From Clostridiales bacterium (GTDB lineage Bacteria; Bacillota; Clostridia; Lachnospirales; Cellulosilyticaceae), in NCBI GenBank assembly GCA_019418225.1, contig DYCF01000018.1, positions 1 to 64,000 of the forward strand: a stretch of DNA of 64,000 nt, given 5' to 3'. The position numbers and the translations under genes are program-made. Positions within the stretch are counted from its first letter, which is position 1; the number at the start of each line of letters is the position of its first letter. The notes under the pieces are model-generated. The model ran no database searches. It was not told where the DNA came from and saw only the letters and a list, made by a program, of their open reading frames with translations. Of this stretch, positions 1 to 8,522 are shown piece by piece.

Positions 1-52
1 CGGTGGTGTGAGAGGTCGGATAATCAATTAATGGTTATCCTCCTACTCGATT
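1..52 (+). mobile_element. probable 3' end of a group II intron (domain V tail and domain VI)
   Basis: The first bases read CGGTGGTGTGAGAGGTCGG, then a hairpin (GGATAA ... TTATCC), then CCTACTCGAT. This resembles the end of bacterial group II introns, where the domain V tail is followed by the domain VI stem and an AY 3' terminus. Only about 52 bases are inside the window; the reverse transcriptase and 5' part would lie to the left. No branch-point test or domain V core is possible here, so the call rests on pattern recognition of the end sequence. Confidence 0.55.
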
Positions 53-215
53 ATAGTAGCGTATATTTCTTTGCCGCGGCGAGCAACGTAACTTTATACC
101 TTATCTTTTATATTGCTTTTGTTTGCCTTCTACTTGAAGTTGCTTTCAAATATTTTCGCCGGAGGCGACGCCTTTTTTTATTTTTTACATCTACTACCCA
201 TTTAATAAATTTTAA

Positions 216-1280
216 TTAACACTTTTTACATTTTCTTGGCTTACCACTTTCTGAAATCGTGCCGCTTAATATAGTTTTACTACGACTTAAGGAACTGCAG
301 TTTCTTGAAGTATGATATACTTCTCCATTTGGTACCCAATAAACTGTTCTTTCATTAGATACACTGTTTGAATTTGTTACAGCTTCTTCTTTTACTGGTG
401 CTACTTCTTCAACCTTAGTCTCTACTTTTGTTTCTTCTGTAACACTATCAATTTCTTCTTCTGCTTGTTTTTTGTCATCCTCTAGATTGTTTTCTACTTT
501 TTCATCTACAGATTCTTTAGTACTTCCTTGCTCTGAACTTATTTTATCTTCAGTTGATTCTGCTGGACTACTTACTTCCACTTTATCATTTGTTTCTTCT
601 ATTTTTAAGTCTGTTTTATTTTCAGCAGCTATAATATTATTTTGTGGCGTCGAAGGCTTCTGTGTTTCATGACTTGTTACATTTTGGGTAACTTGAGTGG
701 TTGGTTCTATTATTGCTTCTGTTGCAGCTGGCTCCCAAGGAATTAAACAAGCTATTAGAAGTGCTACGCCATAATATTTAAGAACTGTTTTTCTAGTTCT
801 TTCTTCAAAAGGTTTTAAGGTTGGCAAGTTTTCCGGATTAATCATCCCAACTATTAATGCAATGACTAAAACGACTCTTCCTAAACCAACTAACCACTGG
901 AAACTATCTTCAGTAATTGCTGCAAGCATGCCCAGCATCATAGCACCTAAAAAGCCTATTCCATAACAAAAGCATACTTTTTTACGATTTCTTTCTTCTT
1001 TTGGTCCCCATACAATAACTGTTTCTGGGCTAATCATTCCTATAATAAATCCAGCTAAGCAGGCTACCATACTTGTGACCGTTAAAGCTTGTGTAAAAGA
1101 TATTTCCTTCGAACAGCCCATGCCTAAAGTTAACATGAGCCATGCACCCAAACCATAATATCTCATTACATTTTTTCTTGTTCTTGCTTCGCCCCATTTA
1201 ATAACCCAGGTTGGTTGAGCTAACCCTATAGGTATCGCTAATAGGCACAGTATACTTAATACAACAAATAAATTTTCCAT
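216..1280 (-). CDS. membrane protein with three internal repeats and a C-terminal Cys-rich domain
   Basis: 354 residues. The N-terminal half carries three copies of a unit in which a hydrophobic helix is followed by an NPE/QPT-like turn, a charged EERxRK motif and a YYG motif (around residues 20-45, 83-110 and 147-172). This suggests tandemly duplicated short membrane hairpins. Residues about 185-310 are a low-complexity Glu/Thr/Ser/Val linker. The last about 45 residues (WVPNGEVYHTSRNC ... CKKC) match a small His/Cys domain that ends many Firmicute surface or membrane proteins and may bind metal. The start has AAAGGTGAG upstream. Function is unknown; the topology probably places the linker and Cys domain outside the membrane. 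Confidence 0.8.
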   Translation of the reverse strand: MENLFVVLSILCLLAIPIGLAQPTWVIKWGEARTRKNVMRYYGLGAWLMLTLGMGCSKEISFTQALTVTSMVACLAGFIIGMISPETVIVWGPKEERNRKKVCFCYGIGFLGAMMLGMLAAITEDSFQWLVGLGRVVLVIALIVGMINPENLPTLKPFEERTRKTVLKYYGVALLIACLIPWEPAATEAIIEPTTQVTQNVTSHETQKPSTPQNNIIAAENKTDLKIEETNDKVEVSSPAESTEDKISSEQGSTKESVDEKVENNLEDDKKQAEEEIDSVTEETKVETKVEEVAPVKEEAVTNSNSVSNERTVYWVPNGEVYHTSRNCSSLSRSKTILSGTISESGKPRKCKKC

Positions 1281-1353
1281 TTTCTCACCTTTATCCTCTA
1301 AACTCTTTTATCCTTTTTAAGCTTCTTCAATTTTTTCATCATTAAATTGTTCT

Positions 1354-2112
1354 TTATCTCTTTGAAAATGGAAAAATTAATACAGGTAATAATGATGCGA
1401 TAAATGACATTGCCAATGAACAAATCATATGCTCATTATTATATGTAGTCGTTTTAAGCCTTTCTCCAATAGCCTCATGTATTTCTCTTTTTTGCTTTCT
1501 TTGTGCTTGCAGTTCATCCCATTGTCTTTGCATGACATTATCATAAACCTTTATACATACATTTACAGATTTAGTGTCTTCCATTTTGTATGTTTCAGTA
1601 ATTGTAACTTCAAATTTACAGCGCTCGTTGTATGTGTCATATATATGTTCCGCAATGTCCGCTGGTAACACCCCTAAATCTAATCCATCCTTTTGTCTTA
1701 CAACCATATAACCTACTTTATCTATGTACAAGAATGGTTCTATCGCTACCTTACTGTTTTTTCTTATTGCTGCAAGCACATCTTGTCTTTGAATATTAGG
1801 TGCTTTCTTACATTCAAAGGTTACACCCACTATCTTCGTATTGATGATTTCTGCAAGTTCATATGTATCTTTGTTCTGTACTTGTGCTTCGTCTGCCTTA
1901 TATTGAGTATTACTTCTGCTTGCCTGTGGCTTAGATTTTGAACTATTTAAATGATGTGTATAAGATATACCATGTCCTAAATTATGTGTTACTCTCCCTC
2001 GTGAATTAATAGTCGTTCGGCCAAGCTTTACTGAAGTTGAAATTCCCTTATTGCTGATATTTAAGTTAACGCCCTTACAAATCTTGATTTTCTTTCTAAC
2101 TTTAAATCCCAT
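1354..2112 (-). CDS. DUF4236 domain protein with C-terminal membrane helix
   Basis: 252 residues preceded by AGGAGGAACAA. The first about 55 residues follow the DUF4236 pattern: FRKxIKI at the start, a VNLNISxxGISxSV strand, then RG and a GISY end. The central part is mixed alpha/beta with no recognised motif. The final 20 residues are hydrophobic and end FPFSKR, a likely membrane anchor. DUF4236 proteins are common in bacteria and have no agreed biochemical role. The neighbour at 216-1280 is on the same strand 73 bp downstream, so the two may be cotranscribed. Confidence 0.8.
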   Translation of the reverse strand: MGFKVRKKIKICKGVNLNISNKGISTSVKLGRTTINSRGRVTHNLGHGISYTHHLNSSKSKPQASRSNTQYKADEAQVQNKDTYELAEIINTKIVGVTFECKKAPNIQRQDVLAAIRKNSKVAIEPFLYIDKVGYMVVRQKDGLDLGVLPADIAEHIYDTYNERCKFEVTITETYKMEDTKSVNVCIKVYDNVMQRQWDELQAQRKQKREIHEAIGERLKTTTYNNEHMICSLAMSFIASLLPVLIFPFSKR

Positions 2113-2281
2113 TTGTTCCTCCTATGATGTAATATTCTAGTGCCTTACGCCTTAATGTATTATAAATTACCCTATATTTTTCTCTAGTAATATTTTCCAC
2201 ATTTTATTGTGTTCAATTCTTATTTATTTAATACCAATATATAATCTTCAATACAAAAATTTTATATTAACGTACAATAAA

Positions 2282-2307
2282 AGGAATGTCCCAAATGGCA
2301 CATTCCT
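2282..2307 (-). terminator. intrinsic terminator downstream of the YHYH protein gene
   Basis: An 8-bp stem AGGAATGT/ACATTCCT, extended by partial pairing in the loop, is followed on the minus strand by TTTTATTG. It lies 12 bp past the stop of the 2319-2963 gene. Confidence 0.7.
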
Positions 2308-2318
2308 AATTTTTCTAC

Positions 2319-2963
2319 CTATTTTTTAATAATAGATGTTATACCTGCTACCGCATCATAATTTACAGTCATTCCAAAAGACTCTGCAATATATCTTGCT
2401 GGTACATAAGTACGACCATCTTGTACTGTTGGTGCTACTGTTAATTCTGTTTTTACACCATTTGCTTTAGCTGATTTTGAATTAAGTAATAAAGAAACAT
2501 AACCGTTATTATAACGTGCAATAACTGCTGATGCTGCTTTATCATACTCTAATGAAATACCTAAACCATTTGCAAATGTTTTAAGTTCTACTAAACTTAC
2601 ACCATTTTTTACGATAGTATTGATTGCAACTATTTCCCCATTTAAATCAAAGTTTTGCTCTTTTACTGTATAGGTTGGTACAGCTGCTTGCGCTTTACTT
2701 GCTGATGAACTAGTTGATGTAGAAGATGAACTGCTACTTGGTGCAACATATCCTGAACTATATGGACATACCCCATTACTATGTAAATGTGCTGGATAGC
2801 CGCCACAGTGATAATGATAACTTCCTAATCCACTCTTATTCTTATTGTCTCTGTGTCCCCCATTGCTATCTGTTCTTCCGCTATGTGCAAAGCTAGTTAC
2901 TGTCATAGCGATACTCATTGCTAAAATTATGCCTAATCTAATTGTTTCTTTAAAGTGTTTCAT
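2319..2963 (-). CDS. secreted YHYH-domain protein with copper-amine-oxidase-like stalk
   Basis: 214 residues. An upstream in-frame ATG at 2975 exists, but GGGAGG lies between it and the ATG at 2963, so 2963 is chosen. Residues 1-26 form a signal peptide. Residues 28-68 carry HSGRTDSNGGH and SYHYHCGGYPAHLH, the YHYH signature found in small secreted Firmicute proteins. After a Ser/Thr linker, residues about 110-214 match the copper amine oxidase N-terminal (stalk) domain, including GRTYVPARYIAE. No catalytic residues are seen. The role is probably cell-surface or extracellular binding, possibly of metal through the His-rich segment. Confidence 0.85.
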   Translation of the reverse strand: MKHFKETIRLGIILAMSIAMTVTSFAHSGRTDSNGGHRDNKNKSGLGSYHYHCGGYPAHLHSNGVCPYSSGYVAPSSSSSSTSTSSSASKAQAAVPTYTVKEQNFDLNGEIVAINTIVKNGVSLVELKTFANGLGISLEYDKAASAVIARYNNGYVSLLLNSKSAKANGVKTELTVAPTVQDGRTYVPARYIAESFGMTVNYDAVAGITSIIKK

Positions 2964-3123
2964 ATTGCCTCCCATTAGTATCTTTATTCGTATATCCTGC
3001 TGTTTATTTATCTAGTTAAACAGTCAACTGCCATATTACTATATATTAGGAACAAAATCAATATTTAGTATTATTGCATAAGTAGTTCTATTTCTTATGT
3101 TAACTTTATTATCGACATTTTTG

Positions 3124-3207
3124 TCACTTTACTTTACTTGCTACTGTATAGACTGTATCTAATAATGCACGCTGTGTATTCTCGATTTTTTTAGATAATA
3201 CGCCCAC
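3124..3207 (-). CDS. possible 27-residue small ORF
   Basis: A GTG-initiated frame of 27 codons lies just downstream of the 166-residue gene. It translates to a lysine-rich amphipathic peptide containing LSKKIENTQRALLDTVYTV and ending SKVK. An AAGGAT sequence lies upstream but farther than usual. It could be a small regulatory or membrane-active peptide, or simply a remnant or chance ORF. The composition and clean amphipathic pattern are the only support. Confidence 0.25.
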   Translation of the reverse strand: MGVLSKKIENTQRALLDTVYTVASKVK

Positions 3208-3225
3208 AACCTATGTTTCTTATCC

Positions 3226-3726
3226 TTATACCCTCACAATATACCCAAATTGGAACCGAGACTTTTCACTCACTTCTTTTAATATCTTTCCCGTACTGGC
3301 AATCTTAAAATTTTCTACCGTATCTTCTGCCGCTAATTCTGATATCTCATCAATCTTAAACCAAGTTTCACGGCACGCCAATTGCCATGCCTTAGGTGTT
3401 AATAATGGTTCAGGGGAAACAATTTTGCTACGTCCTGTAATAATCCCTAATACACGGGCCTTAACGTATAATTCATTGATGCCATCATATACTTTCCCAA
3501 TGCCAAAATATATTTCTACAACTTGTCCTTCACTAATTGCTCGTAAAAATTCTTCTTTTCTTTCCTTACATATTCCTAGCGCTAAAGCACTCGTTCCAAA
3601 CCAGGCATGTGTATGTAACTGTAGAAACTCTTTATAATCTCTTATAACTTGCCTGCCATTATATGCATTCTCTGAATCCTTTCCTAACTTTAAAAATATC
3701 TTCAGCGGATAAATGACTTGTTCCAT
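3226..3726 (-). CDS. uncharacterised 166-residue protein
   Basis: Preceded by GAGGAGG seven bases from the ATG. The protein is soluble, with no signal peptide or membrane helix. It has alternating beta-strand-like segments (VEIYFGIGKVYDG, YVKARVLGIITG, FKIASTGKIL) and two Trp/Phe-containing motifs (AWFGTSALALG, ETWFKIDEI). The pattern is loosely reminiscent of PUA/EVE-type small-molecule or modified-base binding folds, but no diagnostic motif is present. Its neighbour on the upstream side is the degraded restriction-modification/Fic region, so a link to defence is possible but unsupported. Confidence 0.65.
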   Translation of the reverse strand: MEQVIYPLKIFLKLGKDSENAYNGRQVIRDYKEFLQLHTHAWFGTSALALGICKERKEEFLRAISEGQVVEIYFGIGKVYDGINELYVKARVLGIITGRSKIVSPEPLLTPKAWQLACRETWFKIDEISELAAEDTVENFKIASTGKILKEVSEKSRFQFGYIVRV

Positions 3727-4146
3727 CTTGCTACCTCCTCTATACTCATTTTTATTGATATTCTTATGACCTTTTTTTGCTTATGCAAAAAGCCTGAAAA
3801 ATGTATTGCTACATTTCTCAGGCTCTGTTTGATACTTCTTTCAATTACCTCCCGCCGGATCTCGCACACTATCTATCGCTTAGTCTCCTTACTTCTCTTA
3901 AAAATAGTTATAGTTTCCTATTTCTAAGCAAAATGCTCCTATAAATAGCCTCCCGATGCTTTATAGTCTTTTAAGTATCAGTAAGGTTTCTTAGCAATAT
4001 CTATTTTACAAAGATCAGATGAAGGGGGAGGCAAACCTTTTTTCACTTGCTAACATGTTATATTTTAAGCTTACCTATAAATTTATTATAAGTACTGCTT
4101 AAAATTTGGATTCCTACAAGTTTCTAAGGCCATCTGAATTTTAAAC
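3727..4146. other. gene-free stretch with one hairpin
   Basis: About 420 bp with no convincing gene. It contains the hairpin at 3791-3824 and, on the minus strand, a GGGAGG sequence not followed by a usable reading frame. Several short purine-rich segments are present, but no known riboswitch or RNA family was recognised. Confidence 0.5.
3791..3824 (-). terminator. hairpin, terminator-like on the minus strand
   Basis: Stem AGCCTGAGAAATGTA pairs with TACATTTTTCAGGCT (minus-strand reading, one mismatch) around a 4-base loop, followed by TTTTTGC. It would end any transcript coming from the remnant region at 4.1-4.9 kb before it reaches the 166-residue gene. Confidence 0.55.
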
Positions 4147-4338
4147 TTAAATTTGATTTATTTGGTGTAAATCCTTACACATTTTCCTTAATAAGCGTAG
4201 CCATCTGGCATCTTCTCGCCACCATGAGCTATGATAGTGCTCGCCTTAATGGGTTAGATATCGCACCGCTGGTTTAAAGGGTAGCCGTTTTGCATTGCTT
4301 TTTAGGTATTGGTGTTTGTCTCTACACTTATATATATG
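4147..4338 (-). pseudogene. unidentified coding remnant downstream of the methyltransferase fragment
   Basis: The same frame that ends the methyltransferase fragment continues past its stop and stays protein-like: KSNAKRLPFKPAVRYLTH, an in-frame TAA at 4246-4248, then SSWWREDARWLRLLRKMCK and a stop at 4147. Tryptophan and arginine density argues that it was once coding. The parent family is not recognised. Confidence 0.3.
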
Positions 4339-4572
4339 TCATAAAAAAAGCTTTTCCCTATCTAATATTCTTTTTAATTCTCTTCCCATCTTCTCAACTA
4401 AATCAACAACTAAAGCATTTCCCATACAGAAATATCTAAATTTCTGTGGCATGCCTGAGTTTGTCCAGTTGTCTGGGAAACCATTTATTCTTTTACACTC
4501 TACTGGTGTTAATACTCTTAATCTTTTTGTTTCTGGATCTTCTACAACATGTGTACTTCTATTTTTATTCTT
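4339..4572 (-). pseudogene. C-terminal fragment of a DNA (cytosine-5) methyltransferase
   Basis: 77 codons remain, without a start. The reading THVVEDPETKRLRVLTPVEC is followed by KRINGFPDNW and then MGNALVVDLVEKMG. These match conserved C-terminal motifs IX-X of Dcm-type cytosine-5 methyltransferases (RxLTPxEC, GFPxxW, GNAxxxxxV). The catalytic PCQ and SAM-binding motifs are absent, so this piece cannot be active. It lies directly after the Fic remnant on the same strand, consistent with a decayed restriction-modification island. Confidence 0.75.
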
Positions 4573-4869
4573 CTATAAAATACTTTACTAGCTGCTCATA
4601 ATAGTTCTGCGCTGAAAGACAAGTATCTACTAAATAACCTTTTTCATTTTTATACTCATTTAAACCGCGATAGTAAAATAACTTTTGCGATTCCTCAATA
4701 ATAAATGGCATAATATTATTTCTTAAACATTCCTTAAACATAATGAGCCTTCCAACACGACCATTACCATCTTGAAAAGGATGATTTATATTCACCTACA
4801 TTCTTTAAGGCCTATCTCTTTTTCTTCTTTTAACATTTCTAATAATATATTGTGCGTATTATTTTCCAT
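4565..4869 (-). pseudogene. degraded Fic-family protein gene
   Basis: Two pieces are visible. A 25-codon N-terminal piece begins at 4869 (MENNTHNILLEML ...) and stops at 4792. One frame over, the sequence resumes as NINHPFQDGNGRVGRLI and runs to a stop at 4565. HPFxDGNGRxGR is the Fic AMPylation motif (His plus the phosphate-binding loop). The middle of a normal Fic domain, about 100 residues or more, is missing between the pieces. This indicates an internal deletion with frameshift. The remnant is followed immediately by the methyltransferase fragment. Confidence 0.75.
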
Positions 4870-5065
4870 TCTCTTTTTATTATTATTGCCTTTTTAGATT
4901 AATATTTTCCATAATAGCCGTGATCTTTCTGATGATCTTAATGTACATAAGATAATATTTTTATTATAACACCTTTGCCTACTAATATAATAAAATAATT
5001 TACTTATACTTCATTTCACTTTATTATTAAATTACTATTAATTATTCTAAAAAGGGAGAACTCTC

Positions 5066-7954
5066 GTGCAAAATTTATCATCTCATTCACCTTCTTTTCC
5101 TTGGTCTACTATGCCTACACAGCAAGAGCAGGCTTATTTAACTCACAACAAACTCATTATCAATCATGGGGAACGCAATCTATTAGATGAGCTTAAACAG
5201 TGTCTTCTAGAATGTGAACGTTTCTATATGAGTGTTGCCTTCATTAACTTTAGTGGCTTACAACTTCTACTTGATACGTTTAAATCACTAGAAGAAAAGG
5301 GGATAGAAGGTAAAATTTTAACTTCTACTTATTTAAATTTTACGCAACCGAAAGCCTTGGAGCGTCTAAAAGACTTTAGTAATATTGACCTTAAAATCTT
5401 CATTGCCACAGAGGAAATGGGCTTTCATACAAAAGCCTATATCTTCGAAAATACTGACCATTATAAAATTATCATTGGTTCCTCTAATATTACACAACGT
5501 GCACTTAAAAGTAATATTGAATGGAATGTACGTGTCATTTCTAAACATGATGACCACTTTGCTAAGGAAGTCCTTGAAGAATATCTTAAACTTTGGGAGC
5601 GTACAACCATTGTAGATGATGATTTTTTAAGGAAATATGAAGCCCTTCTTAAAGAGCTAAAAAAGGTTGAAAAGGCAAAATCGCTAAGCTTAGAAGACTA
5701 TACGCTTATTAAACCTAACACCATGCAACAAAGAGCCTTGGATAGCCTGGAAAGATTACGTCATGCTGGTGAAAACAAAGCACTTGTCATTGCTGCTACT
5801 GGAACTGGGAAAACTTATATGTCTGCCTTTGATGTACTTGCCGTGAGCCCTAAACGTATGCTCTTTTTAGTACATCGTGAAGAAATTCTAAAATCAGCAG
5901 AAAAAACTTTTCAAAAGTTAGTGGCTAATAAATATATCACCACAGGAATCTTATCTGGAACACAGAAAGATTTAAATGTTAACTATCTCTTTTCAACTAT
6001 TCAATCTATGTCTACCCATTACACAGATTTTACGCCAGATGCCTTTGACTATATTGTAATCGATGAAGCCCATCATGTTTCTAGTCCGACTTATCAAAAG
6101 GTCCTTCATTACTTTAAGCCTAAATTTCTCTTAGGGATGACCGCTACCCCTGAACGCTGTGATGGTGAAAATATCTTTGAAGTTTTTGACCATAATGTTG
6201 CCTTAGAAATCCGTTTGCATGAAGCTTTAGAGGCAGAACTTGTCTTACCTTTTCATTATTTCGGAGTAACAGATATTGAAGACATTGATTTAAGCGATGT
6301 ACCCCTTACCCAAATAAATGAGCTTGTTAAACGCCTTAAGGTAAATGAACGTGTAGATTATATTATAGAAAAAATGAATTTTTATGGTTTTGATGGTGCG
6401 AAACGAAAGGCGATCGGTTTCTGTGCCAATATTGAACATGCACAGTATATGGCTGATGCCTTTAATAAACGTGGTATCCCTAGTATTTGTTTAACGGGAA
6501 ATAATACAGTTGAAGAAAGAACTGCTGGTATCCAGCAACTTGAATCTGATGAAGACCCATTAGAAGTGATTTTTACAGTGGATATTTTTAATGAAGGTAT
6601 AGATATCCCAGCTATTAACCTAATTCTTATGCTAAGACCTACTAACTCACCGATTATATTTATTCAGCAACTTGGTCGTGGACTTCGTAAATATGAAGAT
6701 AAAACTTTCTTAACAGTACTCGATTTCATCGGCAACCATGCTAAAGCTTTTTTAATCGCCATTGCCCTTAATGGAAGTCGCTATTACGACAAAGATAGTC
6801 TACGTGTTGCTGTAGCTACGGAATTCGCCACTATTCCAGGCTGTAGCCATATTCAAATGGACCGCATTTCTCAAGAACGTATCTTAGAGCAGCTTAATAC
6901 AGAAAACTTCAATGCGCTAAAATATCTTAAAGAGGAATATCTGGAATTTAAAATGCTTAATAGTGGACATACCCCTTATTTCTTAATGGACTACATTAAA
7001 TATGAAGGTGCCCCAGATCCACTGCGATTTATAAAGAAAGAAAAAACTTACCCTGGTTTCGTTGCTAAAATGGAAAAAGAAGAACGCCTTAATTATCTTC
7101 TAGCCTATGAGCCTTTTAGTAAATTTCTTAAAGAGATTTCAGGTCAATTGCCTATCAAGAGACCTCATGAATTTGCTATACTTAAATACCTTTTAAAACA
7201 TGATTTCATTACCCTTGAAATAGCTGTTCAAGAAATCTCTAAATACATGGAAACAGTAACCTTAGCCACCGTAGAACATGCCTTTCAATGCCTTAGCCGT
7301 GCTTATCATGATTCGGGTCAGCTCAAAAGTACCATTTCTGCTTTTTCTTATGAAAATGAAACTTTGACCAGAACGGCTACGCTAACGGAGCTCTTAAAAG
7401 ATAAACGCTATAGCGTCTTTATTGAAGATGTTATTTACTATGGTTTAATATGTTATGAAAAGAATTTCGGCGATACCAACTACGGCTTACCTTTCTTCAA
7501 ACTCTATGAACAATATAGCATGGTTGATACTGCCCTTTTATCTAACTATACCAAATGTCATAGTGCTTTCCGTGGTAGTGGTCTCTTAACGAATGGCAAT
7601 GATTTCTTCCTCTTCATTGACCTTCACAAGGACGAAGGCATTAAAGAAAGCATTAACTATCAAGACCTCTTCATTGACTCTGGTCATTTTCAGTGGCAGT
7701 CACCTAACGCAACATCTACAACCTCTGAACGTGGTCAAAACATTGTACATAACAAAGAAAATAACATCCGCCTTCATCTCTTTATTCGAAAATATAAAGA
7801 ACTAGATGGCATCGTTCAGCCTTATATTTATATTGGTACAGGCGATGTCATCGAATTCTATGGTGAAAAGCCAATTACAACACTTATCGCCCTGCACCAC
7901 GAAGTACCTAGCGGGCTTTATACAGAATTTACACAAACAGGGACACTAAAATAA
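5066..7954 (+). CDS. PLD-nuclease / DEAD-box helicase / DUF3427 fusion protein
   Basis: 962 residues, GTG start 8 bp after AAAGGGAG. Residues about 25-160 form a phospholipase-D-like domain with HTK (H121, K123) and GSSN (138-141). Residues about 215-560 are an SF2 helicase: Walker A ATGTGKT (244-250), DEAH (333-336), TATPER, and the motif VI region QQLGRGLR. The remainder to the C-terminus matches DUF3427. This architecture belongs to a family seen in bacterial defence-rich regions and proposed to act on DNA, with the PLD domain as nuclease. Here it stands alone, next to degraded Dcm and Fic genes. All visible catalytic motifs are intact, so it is probably functional. Restriction-type defence is an inference. 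Confidence 0.88.
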   Translation: MQNLSSHSPSFPWSTMPTQQEQAYLTHNKLIINHGERNLLDELKQCLLECERFYMSVAFINFSGLQLLLDTFKSLEEKGIEGKILTSTYLNFTQPKALERLKDFSNIDLKIFIATEEMGFHTKAYIFENTDHYKIIIGSSNITQRALKSNIEWNVRVISKHDDHFAKEVLEEYLKLWERTTIVDDDFLRKYEALLKELKKVEKAKSLSLEDYTLIKPNTMQQRALDSLERLRHAGENKALVIAATGTGKTYMSAFDVLAVSPKRMLFLVHREEILKSAEKTFQKLVANKYITTGILSGTQKDLNVNYLFSTIQSMSTHYTDFTPDAFDYIVIDEAHHVSSPTYQKVLHYFKPKFLLGMTATPERCDGENIFEVFDHNVALEIRLHEALEAELVLPFHYFGVTDIEDIDLSDVPLTQINELVKRLKVNERVDYIIEKMNFYGFDGAKRKAIGFCANIEHAQYMADAFNKRGIPSICLTGNNTVEERTAGIQQLESDEDPLEVIFTVDIFNEGIDIPAINLILMLRPTNSPIIFIQQLGRGLRKYEDKTFLTVLDFIGNHAKAFLIAIALNGSRYYDKDSLRVAVATEFATIPGCSHIQMDRISQERILEQLNTENFNALKYLKEEYLEFKMLNSGHTPYFLMDYIKYEGAPDPLRFIKKEKTYPGFVAKMEKEERLNYLLAYEPFSKFLKEISGQLPIKRPHEFAILKYLLKHDFITLEIAVQEISKYMETVTLATVEHAFQCLSRAYHDSGQLKSTISAFSYENETLTRTATLTELLKDKRYSVFIEDVIYYGLICYEKNFGDTNYGLPFFKLYEQYSMVDTALLSNYTKCHSAFRGSGLLTNGNDFFLFIDLHKDEGIKESINYQDLFIDSGHFQWQSPNATSTTSERGQNIVHNKENNIRLHLFIRKYKELDGIVQPYIYIGTGDVIEFYGEKPITTLIALHHEVPSGLYTEFTQTGTLK

Positions 7955-7972
7955 ATATCTTACCTAGTCAAA

Positions 7973-8013
7973 AAGGTTCCAATACATTCATCACAAGAAT
8001 ATATTGGAACCTT
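7973..8013. terminator. bidirectional terminator between convergent genes
   Basis: A perfect 12-bp stem, AAGGTTCCAATA/TATTGGAACCTT, lies between the plus-strand helicase gene and the minus-strand Nudix gene, with T-rich flanks in both directions. Confidence 0.8.
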
Positions 8014-8029
8014 CCTTTTATATTACTGA

Positions 8030-8437
8030 TTATATTACTAATTCTTTTTGTAATTTCTCTACAATAGGAATATCTGCTGGTGCCCAGTCTAGTGTCATAA
8101 GTTCTTCTACTTTTAGCCACTTATGATCTACATGCTCTTTTCTTATAAAGTGAGGTGTATCTACCTTACAAATATAACTATGCATCTTAATCTTAAAGTC
8201 TGGATAAGTATGCTCTACTGTCATAAAGAAATCTTCTTTCCTTATTTGAACTGCTAGTGCCATCTCTTCTCTTAGTTCTCGCTCTAATGCAGCCATCTGA
8301 GTCTCCCCATCTTCAATTTTGCCTCCTGGAAATTCATATTTATAGGAAACATAATCATATTTCCCCTTATTCCTCTGCATGCAAAGTATACGATCTTCAT
8401 AAATAATAATTGCTGCTACTACTTCATGTTGTTTCAT
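8030..8437 (-). CDS. mutT: Nudix (MutT-like) nucleotide pyrophosphohydrolase
   Basis: 135 residues with a complete Nudix box: GGKIEDGETQMAALERELRE followed by EM (consensus GX5EX7REUXEEXGU). Length and the EFPGGKIEDGE context match MutT/8-oxo-dGTP diphosphatases, which clear oxidised dGTP from the nucleotide pool. The family is promiscuous, so the exact substrate is not certain. It converges with the helicase gene across a shared terminator. Confidence 0.85.
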   Translation of the reverse strand: MKQHEVVAAIIIYEDRILCMQRNKGKYDYVSYKYEFPGGKIEDGETQMAALERELREEMALAVQIRKEDFFMTVEHTYPDFKIKMHSYICKVDTPHFIRKEHVDHKWLKVEELMTLDWAPADIPIVEKLQKELVI

Positions 8438-8522
8438 ATACGGCCTCTTTTCCCTAATAAACTATATTAATTCTATTATACTGGATTAGGCTTTAATATT
8501 TAAGATACTGCACTTATTTTCA

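Noticed and set aside
31..219. 62-residue plus-strand ORF at the left edge
   Set aside because: No ribosome binding site, low-complexity hydrophobic composition, and it overlaps the intron-like end and a T-rich, terminator-like stretch.
4150..4300. c-di-GMP or other riboswitch
   Set aside because: Some GCAAA and GGTAGCC-like bits occur, but the conserved core of no known class can be assembled, and the minus-strand frame is protein-like.
4295..4591. 98-residue plus-strand ORF
   Set aside because: It is the antisense shadow of the cytosine methyltransferase fragment, whose minus-strand frame carries recognisable motifs.
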